DNA of 50,042 nt from an uncultured Geobacter sp. Lineage in GTDB: Bacteria; Desulfobacterota; Desulfuromonadia; Geobacterales; Geobacteraceae. The stretch is from contig CAIWTU010000114.1 in assembly GCA_903915655.1 (NCBI GenBank), forward strand, positions 1-50,042, read 5' to 3'. A model generated the notes under the pieces. That model did no database searches. It had not been told where the DNA came from and saw only the letters and a program-made list of their open reading frames with translations. This document shows positions 7,529-16,314 of this stretch, piece after piece. Position numbers and translations under genes: made by a program. Numbering within the stretch: position 1 is the first letter of the stretch; each line of letters starts with the position of its first letter.

Positions 7529-8893
7529 TCAGGCGTCTTCTGGAGGAAGTTCAAAATTGATAAGAGCGCCGCGGAATCCGTTCGTCTTCCAGGCACCGAA
7601 GGCAATCCCGACAATCATCCAAATGGTGCCGACAATCAATGCTTTTGCACTTAAGTTCAACCAAAGGATCAGACAGATAAGAAATCCTGCCATAGGTGGA
7701 AAAAAGTTGCTGAATTTCTTTTCGCCCCTCACAAAATAGCGCAAGAAGGCCGCAAGGTTGACGCCCATAAATGCAATTAGAGCACCGAAGTTCAGCATCT
7801 CCGCTCCCAATCCATAGCTGAAAACCCCAACGCTTACGAGGAGTGCCCCGATGAGCGCAATCGCTGCGACGAAGATCACATTGTTTCTTGGAACATGTCG
7901 TTTGGGGTCTACGGCCCCAAAGAACGATTTAGGTATGGCCCCACTTCGTCCCATACCGTAGAGCAGGCGAGCGGCACCAAGCTGGGCGCCCATGCCAGAT
8001 CCGAAATTTGCAATCAGCAGGGTGATCCCGACGATGGCGAACATCGGTTTCCATGCTTGACCTGCAATATGAGTAAAAGCCGTGTCGACATTTGGAAAGG
8101 GCTCAGTAGCAGGCCATACCAATTGAGCGGCGTAGACTTGAAGGGCAGAGAGTATGCCGATTACCAGACAGGTGAAAACCGTCGCCAGCATAATATTGCG
8201 TCTGGGGTTTTCTGTCTCTTCCGAAAGAGTGGAGAAGCCGTCGAAGCCGATATAGGTGAGCACAGCAATTGAAGTTCCGCCGAGCACCGCTTTCATGTTA
8301 AAAAGCTCGGGGTCAAAGAAAGGGCGCAGGAAAAAGCCGGTGGTGTCATGAGGATGTCCAAAAATGTAGCGCGCTGCCACAACGAAGAAGATCGCAATGA
8401 CGACGCCCATGAAGGCGGCCAATGCCGTATTGAAACGAGCTGAGGTTTTAACCCCCTGGATATTGAGAAAAGTGAACATACCGGCAAAAACAATGGCCCA
8501 AATCCAATATGCCACACCTGGAGCAAAGACAAATGCCTGCTGGCTGATCCAGACGATGCAGATCATAGGGTTGAGCATGTAGTCCATGACCATGCTCCAT
8601 CCAGTGATATAGCCGAGGGTAGGGTTGATTTCTTGGCCGACGTAGGTGAAGGCAGAACCGGCACTTGGATAAATACGTGCCATGCGGCCGTAGCTGATCG
8701 CAGTAAAGAGCATGCCGATCATGGCAATGAGAACCATGGTGACGACGTGACCTCGGCCTTTTTCGCTCAAGACACCGAACACTGACATCGGCGCCACAGG
8801 CTGAATGACGATAATTCCGTACAGGATCAAATCAGAAAGTTTTAGCGAGCGCTTTAGTCGTGTCTCAGCAGGCAATTTTACATCAGAACTCAT
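7529..8893 (-). CDS. APC-superfamily amino acid/polyamine permease
   Basis: 454 residues with about 12 hydrophobic segments. An AGGAGG box sits 7 nt before the ATG. The first helix region (LKLSDLILYGIIVIQPVAPM) and the GRMARIYPSAGSAFTYVGQEI loop are typical of APC transporters near the putrescine importers PuuP/PlaP. A conserved TYIGFDGFSTLSEETENPRRNI segment covers helix 6 and the next loop. It probably takes up an amino acid or polyamine by proton symport; the substrate is inferred only from overall resemblance. It is monocistronic and points away from an IS remnant. Confidence 0.85.
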   Translation of the reverse strand: MSSDVKLPAETRLKRSLKLSDLILYGIIVIQPVAPMSVFGVLSEKGRGHVVTMVLIAMIGMLFTAISYGRMARIYPSAGSAFTYVGQEINPTLGYITGWSMVMDYMLNPMICIVWISQQAFVFAPGVAYWIWAIVFAGMFTFLNIQGVKTSARFNTALAAFMGVVIAIFFVVAARYIFGHPHDTTGFFLRPFFDPELFNMKAVLGGTSIAVLTYIGFDGFSTLSEETENPRRNIMLATVFTCLVIGILSALQVYAAQLVWPATEPFPNVDTAFTHIAGQAWKPMFAIVGITLLIANFGSGMGAQLGAARLLYGMGRSGAIPKSFFGAVDPKRHVPRNNVIFVAAIALIGALLVSVGVFSYGLGAEMLNFGALIAFMGVNLAAFLRYFVRGEKKFSNFFPPMAGFLICLILWLNLSAKALIVGTIWMIVGIAFGAWKTNGFRGALINFELPPEDA

Positions 8894-9042
8894 TGTCGAC
8901 CTCCTATGTTCTCAAGAATGCTAAATTTTAAGTTAAAATGAAATCGAAGCAATGACTGGGTGCTTTTAGCTGCTGGCGGCTGACTGGAGAGAAAAATTAA
9001 GAATTTAAGTTTGGTTCAGCCCGGTTAAATGCCGCTGTTCTT

Positions 9043-9180
9043 TTAAAAAATAGCCTGCCCAAGTAGAACATTGAAGTATACCTCAGCCGGGTTTATGTCG
9101 TCCAGCGGTTGATGAGCTCTTTCATAATTGTAGTAATCGAAATAAGCCTTGATCCAGTTTTTGCTTCCTGAACCGTTTCG
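9043..9180 (-). mobile_element. IS3-type transposase 3' remnant
   Basis: The minus frame reads KNWIKAYFDYYNYERAHQPL, then DDINPAEVYF, and stops at 9043-9045. This is the conserved C-terminal end of IS3-family integrase-core transposases (YxxYNxxRxHxxL...PxxY). Upstream, the frame shifts within 15 bases (ENETVQEA is in another frame) and the rest of the gene is absent. It is a dead fragment in the 475-base gap between the permease and the MFS gene; nothing else is seen there. Confidence 0.75.
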
Positions 9181-9368
9181 TTCTCTTTGAAATACGGGTC
9201 TAGGGGAGATTGCTATCTATTTGATTTATGCTTCTTTTTCTGCTATTAATGCACTCAGCTATGCTGAGCCGAATTTGCTTAAAGAGTATTGACGTCGGGA
9301 GAGCATTGTATCTGACCTCATCGGGGGTGAGTTTAGCACTGCGACAAAGAAGATTGTTGGGAGGAGAG

Positions 9369-10625
9369 ATGTCTGAGAACGCTGTTGGGGGGGACTCGGC
9401 CGGGGTTTCAATACGGACGGTCTTCAGTATGCCGGTGATTGTTGCCTCGCTGGGATACTTTGTGGATATCTATGACCTGGTGCTTTTCAGCATCGTTCGG
9501 GTCCCGAGCCTGAAGGGGATCGGCATTTCCGGACAGGAGTTGATAAGCAAGGGGGTAATGCTGCTCAACATGCAGATGATCGGGATGCTGCTCGGCGGGA
9601 TCCTCTGGGGAATCCTGGGGGATCGCAAGGGGCGGCTGAAGATCATGTTCGGCTCAATCTTCATCTATTCTCTGGCCAATCTCGCCAACGGCATGGTGAC
9701 CTCCATAGAAGCCTATGCGGTGTTGCGCTTCATCGCCGGCGTCGGCCTTGCGGGCGAACTGGGGGCAGGCATCACCCTTGTCAGCGAGGTGCTCCACAAG
9801 TCGGTCCGCGGCTATGGCACCATGATCGTAGCCTCGGTCGGCGTTTCCGGCGCGATCCTGGCCAACTTCGTCGCCAAGGGGTTTGACTGGCGAACTGCCT
9901 TTTATATCGGCGGCGTGCTCGGCCTCATGCTGCTGATACTGCGGATCAGCGTCTCCGAATCAGGGATGTTCAAAGAGATGGAGGGGAGGAGCCTGCCACA
10001 GGGGAACTTCCTTTCGCTTTTTTCTTCGCGCAAGCGTTTCGGCCCCTTCATTAATTCGATCCTTATCGGCATCCCCACCTGGTTCGTGGTCGGAATCCTG
10101 ATCACCTTTTCCCCAGAGTTTGCCAAGACATTGGAGATCAGGGGCGCCGTCAGCGCCGGGAACTCCGTCATGTTCTGCTACCTGGGTCTGGTCGTTGGCG
10201 ATTTGACTAGCGGCATACTGAGTCAACTACTGAAAAGCCGCAGAAAGGTCGTCTTGATTTTTCTCGTCCTTACCCTGGCGGGCATCACGGCGTACTTCAT
10301 GAGCGCCGGCTCCTCGGTAGCGGTATTCTACGGTATCTGCACCTTCCTCGGGTTTGCCAGCGGCTACTGGGCTATTTTTGTCACCATCGCTGCCGAGCAG
10401 TTCGGCACCAACCTCCGTGCCACCGTGGCCACAACCGTCCCTAATTTCGTGCGTGGCATGGTGGTCCCGATCACCATGCTGTTCCAGCTGCTAAGCAAGG
10501 ATTTTGGCATTCAGCAAGGCGCTTTGCTGGTTGGAGGGGTATGCATGGCGGTTGCGCTGCTCTCCCTCTGGCAGCTGAAGGAGACCTTCCACAAGGATCT
10601 GGACTATTTCGAGGAATATCTGTAA
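9369..10625 (+). CDS. MFS transporter (metabolite:proton symporter type)
   Basis: 418 residues starting at the ATG 9369, which has GGGAGG 4 nt upstream. The frame extends upstream to 9228 but that part lacks a ribosome-binding site and does not resemble the family. Twelve hydrophobic segments are evident. The loop between helices 2 and 3 carries GILWGILGDRKGRLKIMFG, the MFS G-x3-D-R/K-x-G-R/K signature, and RFIAGVGLAGELGAG follows in helix 4. The overall type is that of sugar-phosphate/carboxylate symporters. It is convergent with the two-component pair that follows, with only 69 bases between them. The substrate is unknown. Confidence 0.8.
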   Translation: MSENAVGGDSAGVSIRTVFSMPVIVASLGYFVDIYDLVLFSIVRVPSLKGIGISGQELISKGVMLLNMQMIGMLLGGILWGILGDRKGRLKIMFGSIFIYSLANLANGMVTSIEAYAVLRFIAGVGLAGELGAGITLVSEVLHKSVRGYGTMIVASVGVSGAILANFVAKGFDWRTAFYIGGVLGLMLLILRISVSESGMFKEMEGRSLPQGNFLSLFSSRKRFGPFINSILIGIPTWFVVGILITFSPEFAKTLEIRGAVSAGNSVMFCYLGLVVGDLTSGILSQLLKSRRKVVLIFLVLTLAGITAYFMSAGSSVAVFYGICTFLGFASGYWAIFVTIAAEQFGTNLRATVATTVPNFVRGMVVPITMLFQLLSKDFGIQQGALLVGGVCMAVALLSLWQLKETFHKDLDYFEEYL

Positions 10626-10694
10626 CGGAGATCTTCGCTCTTGTCGAATGACCCTGGTTCGAGGCTCGGCATCCTTATCGAAAGATTCTTCCTC

Positions 10695-12050
10695 TCATTC
10701 TTCCTTGACGAGCAAACCAAGCTCCTTCAATCGATATTGCAGTGTCCGCAACGAGATCCCCAGAGTTTCAGCTGTCTCCCTTCGATTCCCCTTGAATTTC
10801 TGGAGGGTCTTTACAATGATCTCCTTTTCCCGATATTTGAGAATACCTTCAGATTTCTCTGGAGAAAAGTTCTGTTCCAGCAATTCAGCCGGCAGCTCAT
10901 TGGAGGTTATTTCCCCTCTGGCAAGAATAACGCCCCGTTCGATGACGTTCTGAAGCTCCCGAACATTACCGGGCCATCTGTGGAGCTGCAGAAGGTTCAA
11001 TGCTTCATCAGATATGCTGATTGGCCTTCGAAATTTGGATGCGGCAGAGAATCGGGCACAAAAATGCCGAACTAGCCCCGGTATGGCATCAACCCGTTCG
11101 CGGAGAGGCGGCAGCTTGATTGGAAAGACGTTGAGCCGGTAATAAAGGTCTTCACGAAAGCGTTTCTCTGCGACCTCTCTGGCAAGATCGCGGTTTGAGG
11201 CGGCTATCACTCGCACATCAGCCTTGATCTGCATTGTTCCTCCTAAACGCTCAAAGACCCGTTCTTGGAGAACACGTAACAGTTTTGCCTGCAGCAACGC
11301 CGGCATCTCTCCGATCTCATCCAGAAAGATGGTTCCTCCTTGCGCCAGTTCGAACTTGCCACGCCTTGCTTGTACCGCGCCGGTGAATGCACCCCGTTCG
11401 TGACCAAACAGCTCACTTTCCAGAAGGCTTTCCGGTATGGCGGCACAGTTGAGCGGGATAAACGGTGCAGATTTACGAGGACTTGCCAGATGCACCATCC
11501 GTGCGATTAACTCCTTGCCTGTCCCACTCTCACCGTGCAGCAGGACCGTCGCCGGTGTGCGGGCTACGTCCTGAACCAGTTTCTTGACACTCTCCATGGC
11601 TCTGCCGGCAAAGATCAGTTCTTCGGGGGGAAGCCCCGCCTTCTCTATTTCTTGCAGAGATATCGTCAGCCGCTCAAGTTCCACCTGTTCAAGCGCCTTT
11701 CGTACGATAGCCAGCAGGCTCGCAGGGTCCTTGAGTGGTTTGTCAAGAAAATCAAACGCACCTTCCTTGATGGCGGCAACCGCCTCATCAACACGGCCAA
11801 AGGCAGTTATGAAGATAAACAACGGGGCATGCGGTTCGTTACGGGTTGTGCGAAAGAGCTCCAGCCCGCTTCGTACCGGCATCTTCAAGTCGCAGAGTAC
11901 CAGGTCAAAGCGTTCCCGCTGGATACGGCGTAACCCTTCACCGCCGTCATCTGCTGTTGAAACGGTATAGCCTGCTTCGTCTAGAATGGTCGTCAGGAGT
12001 TCCCGAAAGACCGCATCATCCTCGACAATCAGTATGGTGGCTGATGACAT
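10695..12050 (-). CDS. Sigma-54-dependent response regulator (NtrC family)
   Basis: 451 residues. Receiver domain (1-120) with acidic pocket E10-D11-D12, phospho-acceptor D54 and K104. AAA+ domain with Walker A GESGTGKE (173-180), the sigma-54-contacting GAFTGA loop, Walker B-like FLDEIGEM and RFREDLYYRLNVFPI. C-terminal Fis-type helix-turn-helix (NRRETAETLGISLRTLQYRL). It should activate sigma-54 promoters when phosphorylated by the kinase encoded just upstream (20-nt gap). A strong sigma-54 promoter with two palindromes lies at 14.5-14.6 kb on the same strand and is the obvious local target. Confidence 0.92.
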   Translation of the reverse strand: MSSATILIVEDDAVFRELLTTILDEAGYTVSTADDGGEGLRRIQRERFDLVLCDLKMPVRSGLELFRTTRNEPHAPLFIFITAFGRVDEAVAAIKEGAFDFLDKPLKDPASLLAIVRKALEQVELERLTISLQEIEKAGLPPEELIFAGRAMESVKKLVQDVARTPATVLLHGESGTGKELIARMVHLASPRKSAPFIPLNCAAIPESLLESELFGHERGAFTGAVQARRGKFELAQGGTIFLDEIGEMPALLQAKLLRVLQERVFERLGGTMQIKADVRVIAASNRDLAREVAEKRFREDLYYRLNVFPIKLPPLRERVDAIPGLVRHFCARFSAASKFRRPISISDEALNLLQLHRWPGNVRELQNVIERGVILARGEITSNELPAELLEQNFSPEKSEGILKYREKEIIVKTLQKFKGNRRETAETLGISLRTLQYRLKELGLLVKEE

Positions 12051-12070
12051 GATTCAATTCCCCTGACTAC

Positions 12071-13291
12071 TTACTGAACAGGTAATTTAACGACAATCTC
12101 CGTACCAATGCCGACCGTGCTTTCAACCGTGAGGTGACCGCCATGTTCCTCTGCCACCTTGGAACAGAGCGCCAGACCGAGACCGGTCCCTTGCGCTTTG
12201 CTAGTCCAGAATGGCTCAAAAATATGATGGAGATGTTCTGGTTGAATTCCGATACCGTTGTCTCTGACAGTGAGTTCTGCAATCCCACCTTTAACTCGCA
12301 GGCTTACAGTGAGCAGACCGCCATTGGGCATGGCTTGGATGGCATTTTTCATCAAGTTCAGCAACAACTGAATAATCCGGTCGACAGCTACCTGAGCCTT
12401 GAGCTCCGCCGGCACAGCAACTTCAATTGCCACGTTCTGAGTCGCCGCTTCCGGGCGTAACAAAATGGCGCAGTCCTGAATAAGAGCCGGCAGGTCACTC
12501 ATTTCCGGCTCTCCCCGATCATCACGGGCAAAAGCGAGAAGGTCATTGACTAATGCCTCCATTCTCAGTGACTGGATCACAATCTTCTCCGCATGGCGAT
12601 GCGCCTGTTCCAGGTTGGATGACGTTTCCACCAACTGGGCAAACCCCTTGATGCCGGCCAGAGGATTGCGGATCTCATGGGCCATGAGCGCACCCATTTC
12701 ACCAAGCCGCGCCAATTCTTCGCGTCGACTCATTTCCTTGCGATGGCGTTCTTCCCGTCGAAGCAAAGCAAATAGGAGCAGGGTCACTCCCCAGAGAGCA
12801 ACTGTTAATGCGAAAACAACAGTAACGCCGGTTTTTGCCCGGCGTATGACCTGATCCGCTCGGTAGGTGTGCAGAGCCAGGACAAGTAGATATTCGTCGT
12901 GAGCCGTATGAACTCCGGTGCGCAGGAAATAGACTTCCTCTCCGGTGGCAAGTCGCTCGCGCTGCTCAAAAAGCCCTTCCAGAAAAGCCGTTTGATCGTA
13001 ATTGGGGTATGGTTGACCAATGAGCCCCTGGTTCGTATGAAAGCGAACAATACCTTGCCGATCAATCAGGGCAAAGTAGGCGATGCCCGGTGTTGTAAAT
13101 CGTAACAGAGAGCGGAATGAGGGGTCGGCTACTATCAGTTGCTCAATAGCGACAGAAATGGAGAGCCCTTCACCACGAAGATTCTCGGCTGCAAGAGGGG
13201 GCGCGGCATGGAACGCAGACCAGGCGAACCATGCGACCAGCAGGGTAAAACAGAACGGTATGCCAATTAACAGGCGTAACGTTTTACCCAT
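12071..13291 (-). CDS. Membrane sensor histidine kinase (NtrB-like partner)
   Basis: 406 residues. TM helix at about 5-27, a periplasmic sensor segment of about 125 residues that looks like a Cache/PAS-type ligand fold (AYFALIDRQGIVRFHTN), and a second TM helix at about 154-178. The dimerisation/phosphotransfer region holds MAHEIRNPLAGIKGF with H205. The ATPase region has N-box LLNLMKNAIQAM, G1 DNGIGI, F-box FEPFWTSK and G2 GTGLGLALC. It should autophosphorylate and donate to the NtrC-type regulator downstream. The signal is unknown. Confidence 0.9.
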   Translation of the reverse strand: MGKTLRLLIGIPFCFTLLVAWFAWSAFHAAPPLAAENLRGEGLSISVAIEQLIVADPSFRSLLRFTTPGIAYFALIDRQGIVRFHTNQGLIGQPYPNYDQTAFLEGLFEQRERLATGEEVYFLRTGVHTAHDEYLLVLALHTYRADQVIRRAKTGVTVVFALTVALWGVTLLLFALLRREERHRKEMSRREELARLGEMGALMAHEIRNPLAGIKGFAQLVETSSNLEQAHRHAEKIVIQSLRMEALVNDLLAFARDDRGEPEMSDLPALIQDCAILLRPEAATQNVAIEVAVPAELKAQVAVDRIIQLLLNLMKNAIQAMPNGGLLTVSLRVKGGIAELTVRDNGIGIQPEHLHHIFEPFWTSKAQGTGLGLALCSKVAEEHGGHLTVESTVGIGTEIVVKLPVQ

Positions 13292-13529
13292 GTTCAGAAC
13301 GAGTAAATGACCGCAATACCGCCTCCGTATTCAGGGGTGCTGTCAGCAATGCTGCGAGAGCAGTACAGATTAAGAGATCTGGCAGTGGTGATGGCCAGAC
13401 CGATCCGTTTTGTCTTGCCAAGTATAGATACCTTAACCGATCGGGTGGAAATCACCAAACCATTTTGTTAATTCAATCCCGGCAGCGGCAAGGATTGACA
13501 GAGAGAGTGCATAATCAGGCGAATACGTA

Positions 13530-14060
13530 TCACTGCCGGCCACCTCTCATGCCATTGCCTCGGCCACCCGAAGCTGAACGGGAGCCGTTACCATCAAAAG
13601 GCCGGTTGCCACCCCGGGTGACTGATCCTCCTCGTGACCAGAATGGTTTACCCGATTCCGAGCGTAGTGTGATCGTTTCCCCAGTGCTACGATTCCCAAC
13701 CTTTTGCGCAAACAGGTAGAGAGCGCCATCTTTACCCTGCGCCAACGATCCGGTAACGGTAATCTCGTTAGTTTTCATTACGGTAAAGTTTTGCTTTTCC
13801 CAATACCACCACGGACCAAGTACGACTGTCACGGGGCCTTGTTGGGTGACAACAGTCATCTCCGTATGCTGTTCCTGTCCCTTGCGCTCCGGCTGCGCAA
13901 TCACACTGCCGGCAACGGTTGCTATCGTGTTGACATCGAAGCCTGCCGCCACATCTAGCCCACTGGCCCCGTCTGTCGAGCCGCTTCCCCAAAAAGCGGA
14001 GGCCCTTTGGTTCCAGAGGCACAAAAGTATGACCATGCATATGACACTATATCGTTTCAT
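13530..14060 (-). CDS. Exported OB-fold-like hypothetical protein
   Basis: 176 residues. A signal peptide (residues 1-22, cleaved around ASAFWG) is followed by a beta-rich middle: MTVVTQQGPVTVVLGPWWYW, then NEITVTGSLAQGKDG and LYLFAQKVG, resembling small periplasmic OB-fold proteins. The C-terminal 40 residues are Gly/Arg/Asn-rich and disordered-looking. It lies downstream of the Gly-rich exported protein on the same strand with a 62-nt gap containing a hairpin, so both probably belong to the sigma-54-controlled unit. The function is unknown. Confidence 0.65.
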   Translation of the reverse strand: MKRYSVICMVILLCLWNQRASAFWGSGSTDGASGLDVAAGFDVNTIATVAGSVIAQPERKGQEQHTEMTVVTQQGPVTVVLGPWWYWEKQNFTVMKTNEITVTGSLAQGKDGALYLFAQKVGNRSTGETITLRSESGKPFWSRGGSVTRGGNRPFDGNGSRSASGGRGNGMRGGRQ

Positions 14061-14081
14061 CGTCCTGTTCCAAGTTCACTC

Positions 14082-14108
14082 TCCCGGCAGGTAACTCACC
14101 TGCCGGGA
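14082..14108 (-). terminator. Intra-operon hairpin without a T-run
   Basis: Perfect 11-bp arms TCCCGGCAGGT/ACCTGCCGGGA around a 5-nt loop, between the Gly-rich gene and the OB-fold-like gene. No run of T follows on either strand, so it may be an attenuator or an mRNA-stabilising structure rather than a full terminator. Confidence 0.5.
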
Positions 14109-14122
14109 ATAATGGAGTAGTT

Positions 14123-14458
14123 TTACTGTGCTGGTGCGGGTGTGCTGTTCAGACGGGAACCATCCTGAAGACCGTTACCGTTACCGGGTCGTACAGTCGA
14201 GCCATTGGCGGTTACGCCGGTAGTCAGAAAGGTGCCGTCACGACGTTGCGACCCTGCCGGACGGGTGGCCGTAGCGCCACCAGATCCTGTCTGTTGGCCG
14301 ACACCGCTACCATCCCGTTTGCCATAACCGCCATTACCTCCGCCATTACCTCCGCCATTACCTCCGCCATTACCCCGTCCTGCGGCAAGTAGATCTGTTG
14401 CGCTTACGGCAAACAATAGTCCCAATACTACTGCAAATGTGCTGATACGTCCTTTCAT
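14123..14458 (-). CDS. Small exported Gly/Asn-rich protein
   Basis: 111 residues. A signal peptide (1-25, cleaved near LLAAG) is followed by GRGNGGGNGG-type repeats and a low-complexity Gly/Thr/Ser tail. The repeat is encoded by four 12-bp tandem units (14329-14376), so its length could vary between strains. It is the first gene after a sigma-54 promoter (14504-14520). Composition suggests a secreted or surface, probably unstructured, polypeptide; no enzymatic motif is present. Confidence 0.65.
   Translation of the reverse strand: MKGRISTFAVVLGLLFAVSATDLLAAGRGNGGGNGGGNGGGNGGYGKRDGSGVGQQTGSGGATATRPAGSQRRDGTFLTTGVTANGSTVRPGNGNGLQDGSRLNSTPAPAQ
14329..14376. repeat. Four 12-bp tandem units coding for GNGG
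   Basis: CGCCATTACCTC is repeated four times in phase; the last unit has CC in place of TC at its end. Each unit codes for four residues on the minus strand. Confidence 0.9.
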
Positions 14459-14503
14459 CTCTGAATCCCCCTATGGTTTTTGTGCTTCTGTTACCGTAGA
14501 GAT

Positions 14504-14520
14504 AGCAGGATGCATGCCAA
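14504..14520 (-). promoter_or_regulatory. Sigma-54 promoter
   Basis: The minus strand reads TTGGCATGCATCCTGCT: -24 TGGCA and -12 TGC with exactly 10 nt between GG and GC, matching TGGCACG-N4-TTGCW at nearly all positions. It lies 46 nt before the start of the Gly-rich gene. Confidence 0.75.
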
Positions 14521-14583
14521 TTACGTAACAAGCTTAAATTGCAGGACATTGTGACAGATCATGATTGTAGGTAATGTCTGCAC

Positions 14584-14620
14584 AGTGCAAATGTTGCACT
14601 TCGATAATTAGTGCTGCACT
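14584..14620. promoter_or_regulatory. Two palindromic activator sites upstream of the sigma-54 promoter
   Basis: Site 1 (14584-14600) is AGTGCAA-ATG-TTGCACT, a perfect 7-bp inverted repeat. Site 2 (14610-14620) is AGTGC-T-GCACT. They share the AGTGC...GCACT core, their centres are 23 bp apart (about two helical turns), and they lie about 65-115 bp upstream of the promoter. That is the usual position of binding sites for an NtrC-type activator; the one at 10695-12050 is the candidate. Confidence 0.65.
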
Positions 14621-14794
14621 GATTGCATGATAACCCTGATAAAACCGGTGGGGAGCTGGCAAATCGCTTCTTTCCCCAGAGCGGCGTATCGATGGACTGT
14701 TGCCGAAGAGGCTCGTCCTGATTCTGTTCATTGAACTCCCCTCGGTGTTCCACCGCAGGCGATGAGGTGAACCTTCCGTTTCAGAAAACGATTT

Positions 14795-15667
14795 TCAGCG
14801 GAACCAGATAAAGAAGATAAATGAGATAATGCAGAGAAGCGTTCCGGCACTGATTGCTTCGACTGCCAATTCTTCATCAAGCTTATATTTCGCCGCGAGG
14901 ATGCTGGTAGTCATTGCCGGGGGCATTGCGCTCTCCAATAAAGCGACATCGTAGGGGAGCCCTTTTCTTCCCATTACTGTTATTACCAGCAAAAACAGCG
15001 CCGGAATTATGAGCATTCGGAGTGCTAATGCTGCTGTAATATAGCGGAGGTTGAGTGTGCGGTTGAAGGTGATTCTTAAACCTATAAGGAAAATAGTCAG
15101 CGGAAGGGTAGTCCAGCCAGCCCATTCCAATGCCACGTTGAGTGGATCGGGAAAGGAAATGCCGGTGACATTAAGAAATAATGCAAAGAGCAGGGCAACA
15201 AACGGCGGGAATTTCAGCGCACTGGCAAAACTTTCTTTCCCGCCTGCAACGAAAAAACCGAGGGTAAGGAAAATGGGGAACATTCCCATCTGGTCGTAAA
15301 TCATTGCCTGGACAAGTCCCGTACCACCAAAGGCGGCGAAGGAGAGCGGATAGCCGAGAAAAGCGGTATTGGGAAATGTTGTAACGAGAATAAATGAACG
15401 GAGTTTGCCGCCGCTCAACTTCATAAGCCTTCCGACCAGGAAGGCAATGGTGGCGCCGGAGAGCATAACCGCCCAGGCAAAAACCGCGACTTCAAGGTTG
15501 TTCCCCGAGAGATCCAGTCTGCTTATTATAACTATGGTCAGGCATGGAAGTGAGAAGTTAAGTACGTAGTTGGTGATAAGGAGTGCGTGACTATTCCGGA
15601 TCTTGCCGAGCCTGAGCAAAAGCATGGCCGTCAGTAGCGGGCATATGATAAGAAGATATATTTTCAG
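14795..15667 (-). CDS. AEC-family transporter (auxin efflux carrier-like)
   Basis: About 290 residues with some ten hydrophobic segments. Typical AEC pieces are ITNYVLNFSLPCLTI, TTFPNTAFLGYP and AMPPAMTTSILAAKY. The first ATG (15625) would cut off the first helix. The in-frame upstream sequence encodes LKIYLLIICPLLTA and follows a GGAGG box (15682-15678), so translation probably starts at ATT 15670 or CTG 15667, a rare start. The family exports or imports organic anions such as malate or amino-acid-like compounds. It is upstream of the sigma-54 unit on the same strand and separated by 336 bases. Confidence 0.75.
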   Translation of the reverse strand: MKIYLLIICPLLTAMLLLRLGKIRNSHALLITNYVLNFSLPCLTIVIISRLDLSGNNLEVAVFAWAVMLSGATIAFLVGRLMKLSGGKLRSFILVTTFPNTAFLGYPLSFAAFGGTGLVQAMIYDQMGMFPIFLTLGFFVAGGKESFASALKFPPFVALLFALFLNVTGISFPDPLNVALEWAGWTTLPLTIFLIGLRITFNRTLNLRYITAALALRMLIIPALFLLVITVMGRKGLPYDVALLESAMPPAMTTSILAAKYKLDEELAVEAISAGTLLCIISFIFFIWFR

Positions 15668-15740
15668 AATTTAAATTCCTCCGGACATGCCAAATAAACC
15701 ACTGATAATACGAGGGTTTTTTTGTTTTCAGTATACTTAA

Positions 15741-15862
15741 TTCAACAAAGTTGACGGTAATATGCTGAATTTGTTGAAGTTAGTAAGGCATTGATTTTGT
15801 TCATATTCCACAAAGTTGAATGATTACATCGAGTTGCAATGGATAGTGTTTGGATAGTGTTT
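15741..15862. repeat. Left island repeats: TTCAACAAAGTTGA and paired GGATAGTGTTT
   Basis: In the 386-base gap 15668-16053, TTCAACAAAGTTGA at 15741 and a variant at about 15806 are followed by GGATAGTGTTTGGATAGTGTTT at 15841-15862 (the 11-mer twice in tandem). The same motifs recur at 16013 and at 17928-18029. A TTGACGTTGAC motif at about 15897 recurs at about 17389. No gene is seen in this gap. Confidence 0.7.
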
Positions 15863-16012
15863 CACGTACCAAGCTGATATTTCCTTTAACATATTATGTT
15901 GACGTTGACGGATAGTTGTCATTTTTTTTCAACTTCTTACGTTGATTTTGACGTTTAAAAAAACTGGCAAGCGCGAAAAAAACCGGCTCAAATTTGCCGA
16001 CTCCGTCTTAGT

Positions 16013-16033
16013 GGATAGTGTTTGGATAGTTTT
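16013..16033. repeat. Second left copy of the GGATAGT pair
   Basis: GGATAGTGTTTGGATAGT just before the hypothetical gene at 16054, same orientation as 15841 and 18008. Confidence 0.7.
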
Positions 16034-16053
16034 CCCCATATTGCGCCATCCAT

Positions 16054-16314
16054 ATGTTTCATGCTAGTGCCATACAGCCGGGTAAGGAAACCATAGACAT
16101 ACCGATTGAATCCTTTGCCGGGCATACCTTGCGGGAAACACTGCTCATGTGGGAAGGCGCTGATATGCGGTGTAAGATTGACACTGGAAGCGGATGGGTC
16201 GGGTACTTTGTCGGGACGCCCGAACTTGTTGCACGGATCAAGGAGAAATCCGGGAATCAAAATGTCATGCTGGTCAAGGAAGCACTGGACAGGCCCGAAA
16301 CGAAACCGCAATAG
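16054..16314 (+). CDS. Small hypothetical protein
   Basis: 86 residues with a protein-like composition (IDIPIESFAGHTLRETLLMW, then DTGSGWVGYFVGTPELVAR), but no recognised family and no clear ribosome-binding site. It follows the GGATAGT repeat directly. Beyond its double stop, the same frame continues as LLETILPDYVADVFPGATLE to a further stop, so it may be part of a decayed longer gene. Confidence 0.4.
   Translation: MFHASAIQPGKETIDIPIESFAGHTLRETLLMWEGADMRCKIDTGSGWVGYFVGTPELVARIKEKSGNQNVMLVKEALDRPETKPQ

Noticed and set aside
9228-9368. Extended N-terminus of the MFS transporter
   Set aside because: The extra 47 codons lack a ribosome-binding site and family similarity; ATG 9369 has GGGAGG.
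14534-14753. Small minus-strand frames upstream of the Gly-rich gene
   Set aside because: They cover the sigma-54 upstream sites and lack ribosome-binding sites or protein-like composition.
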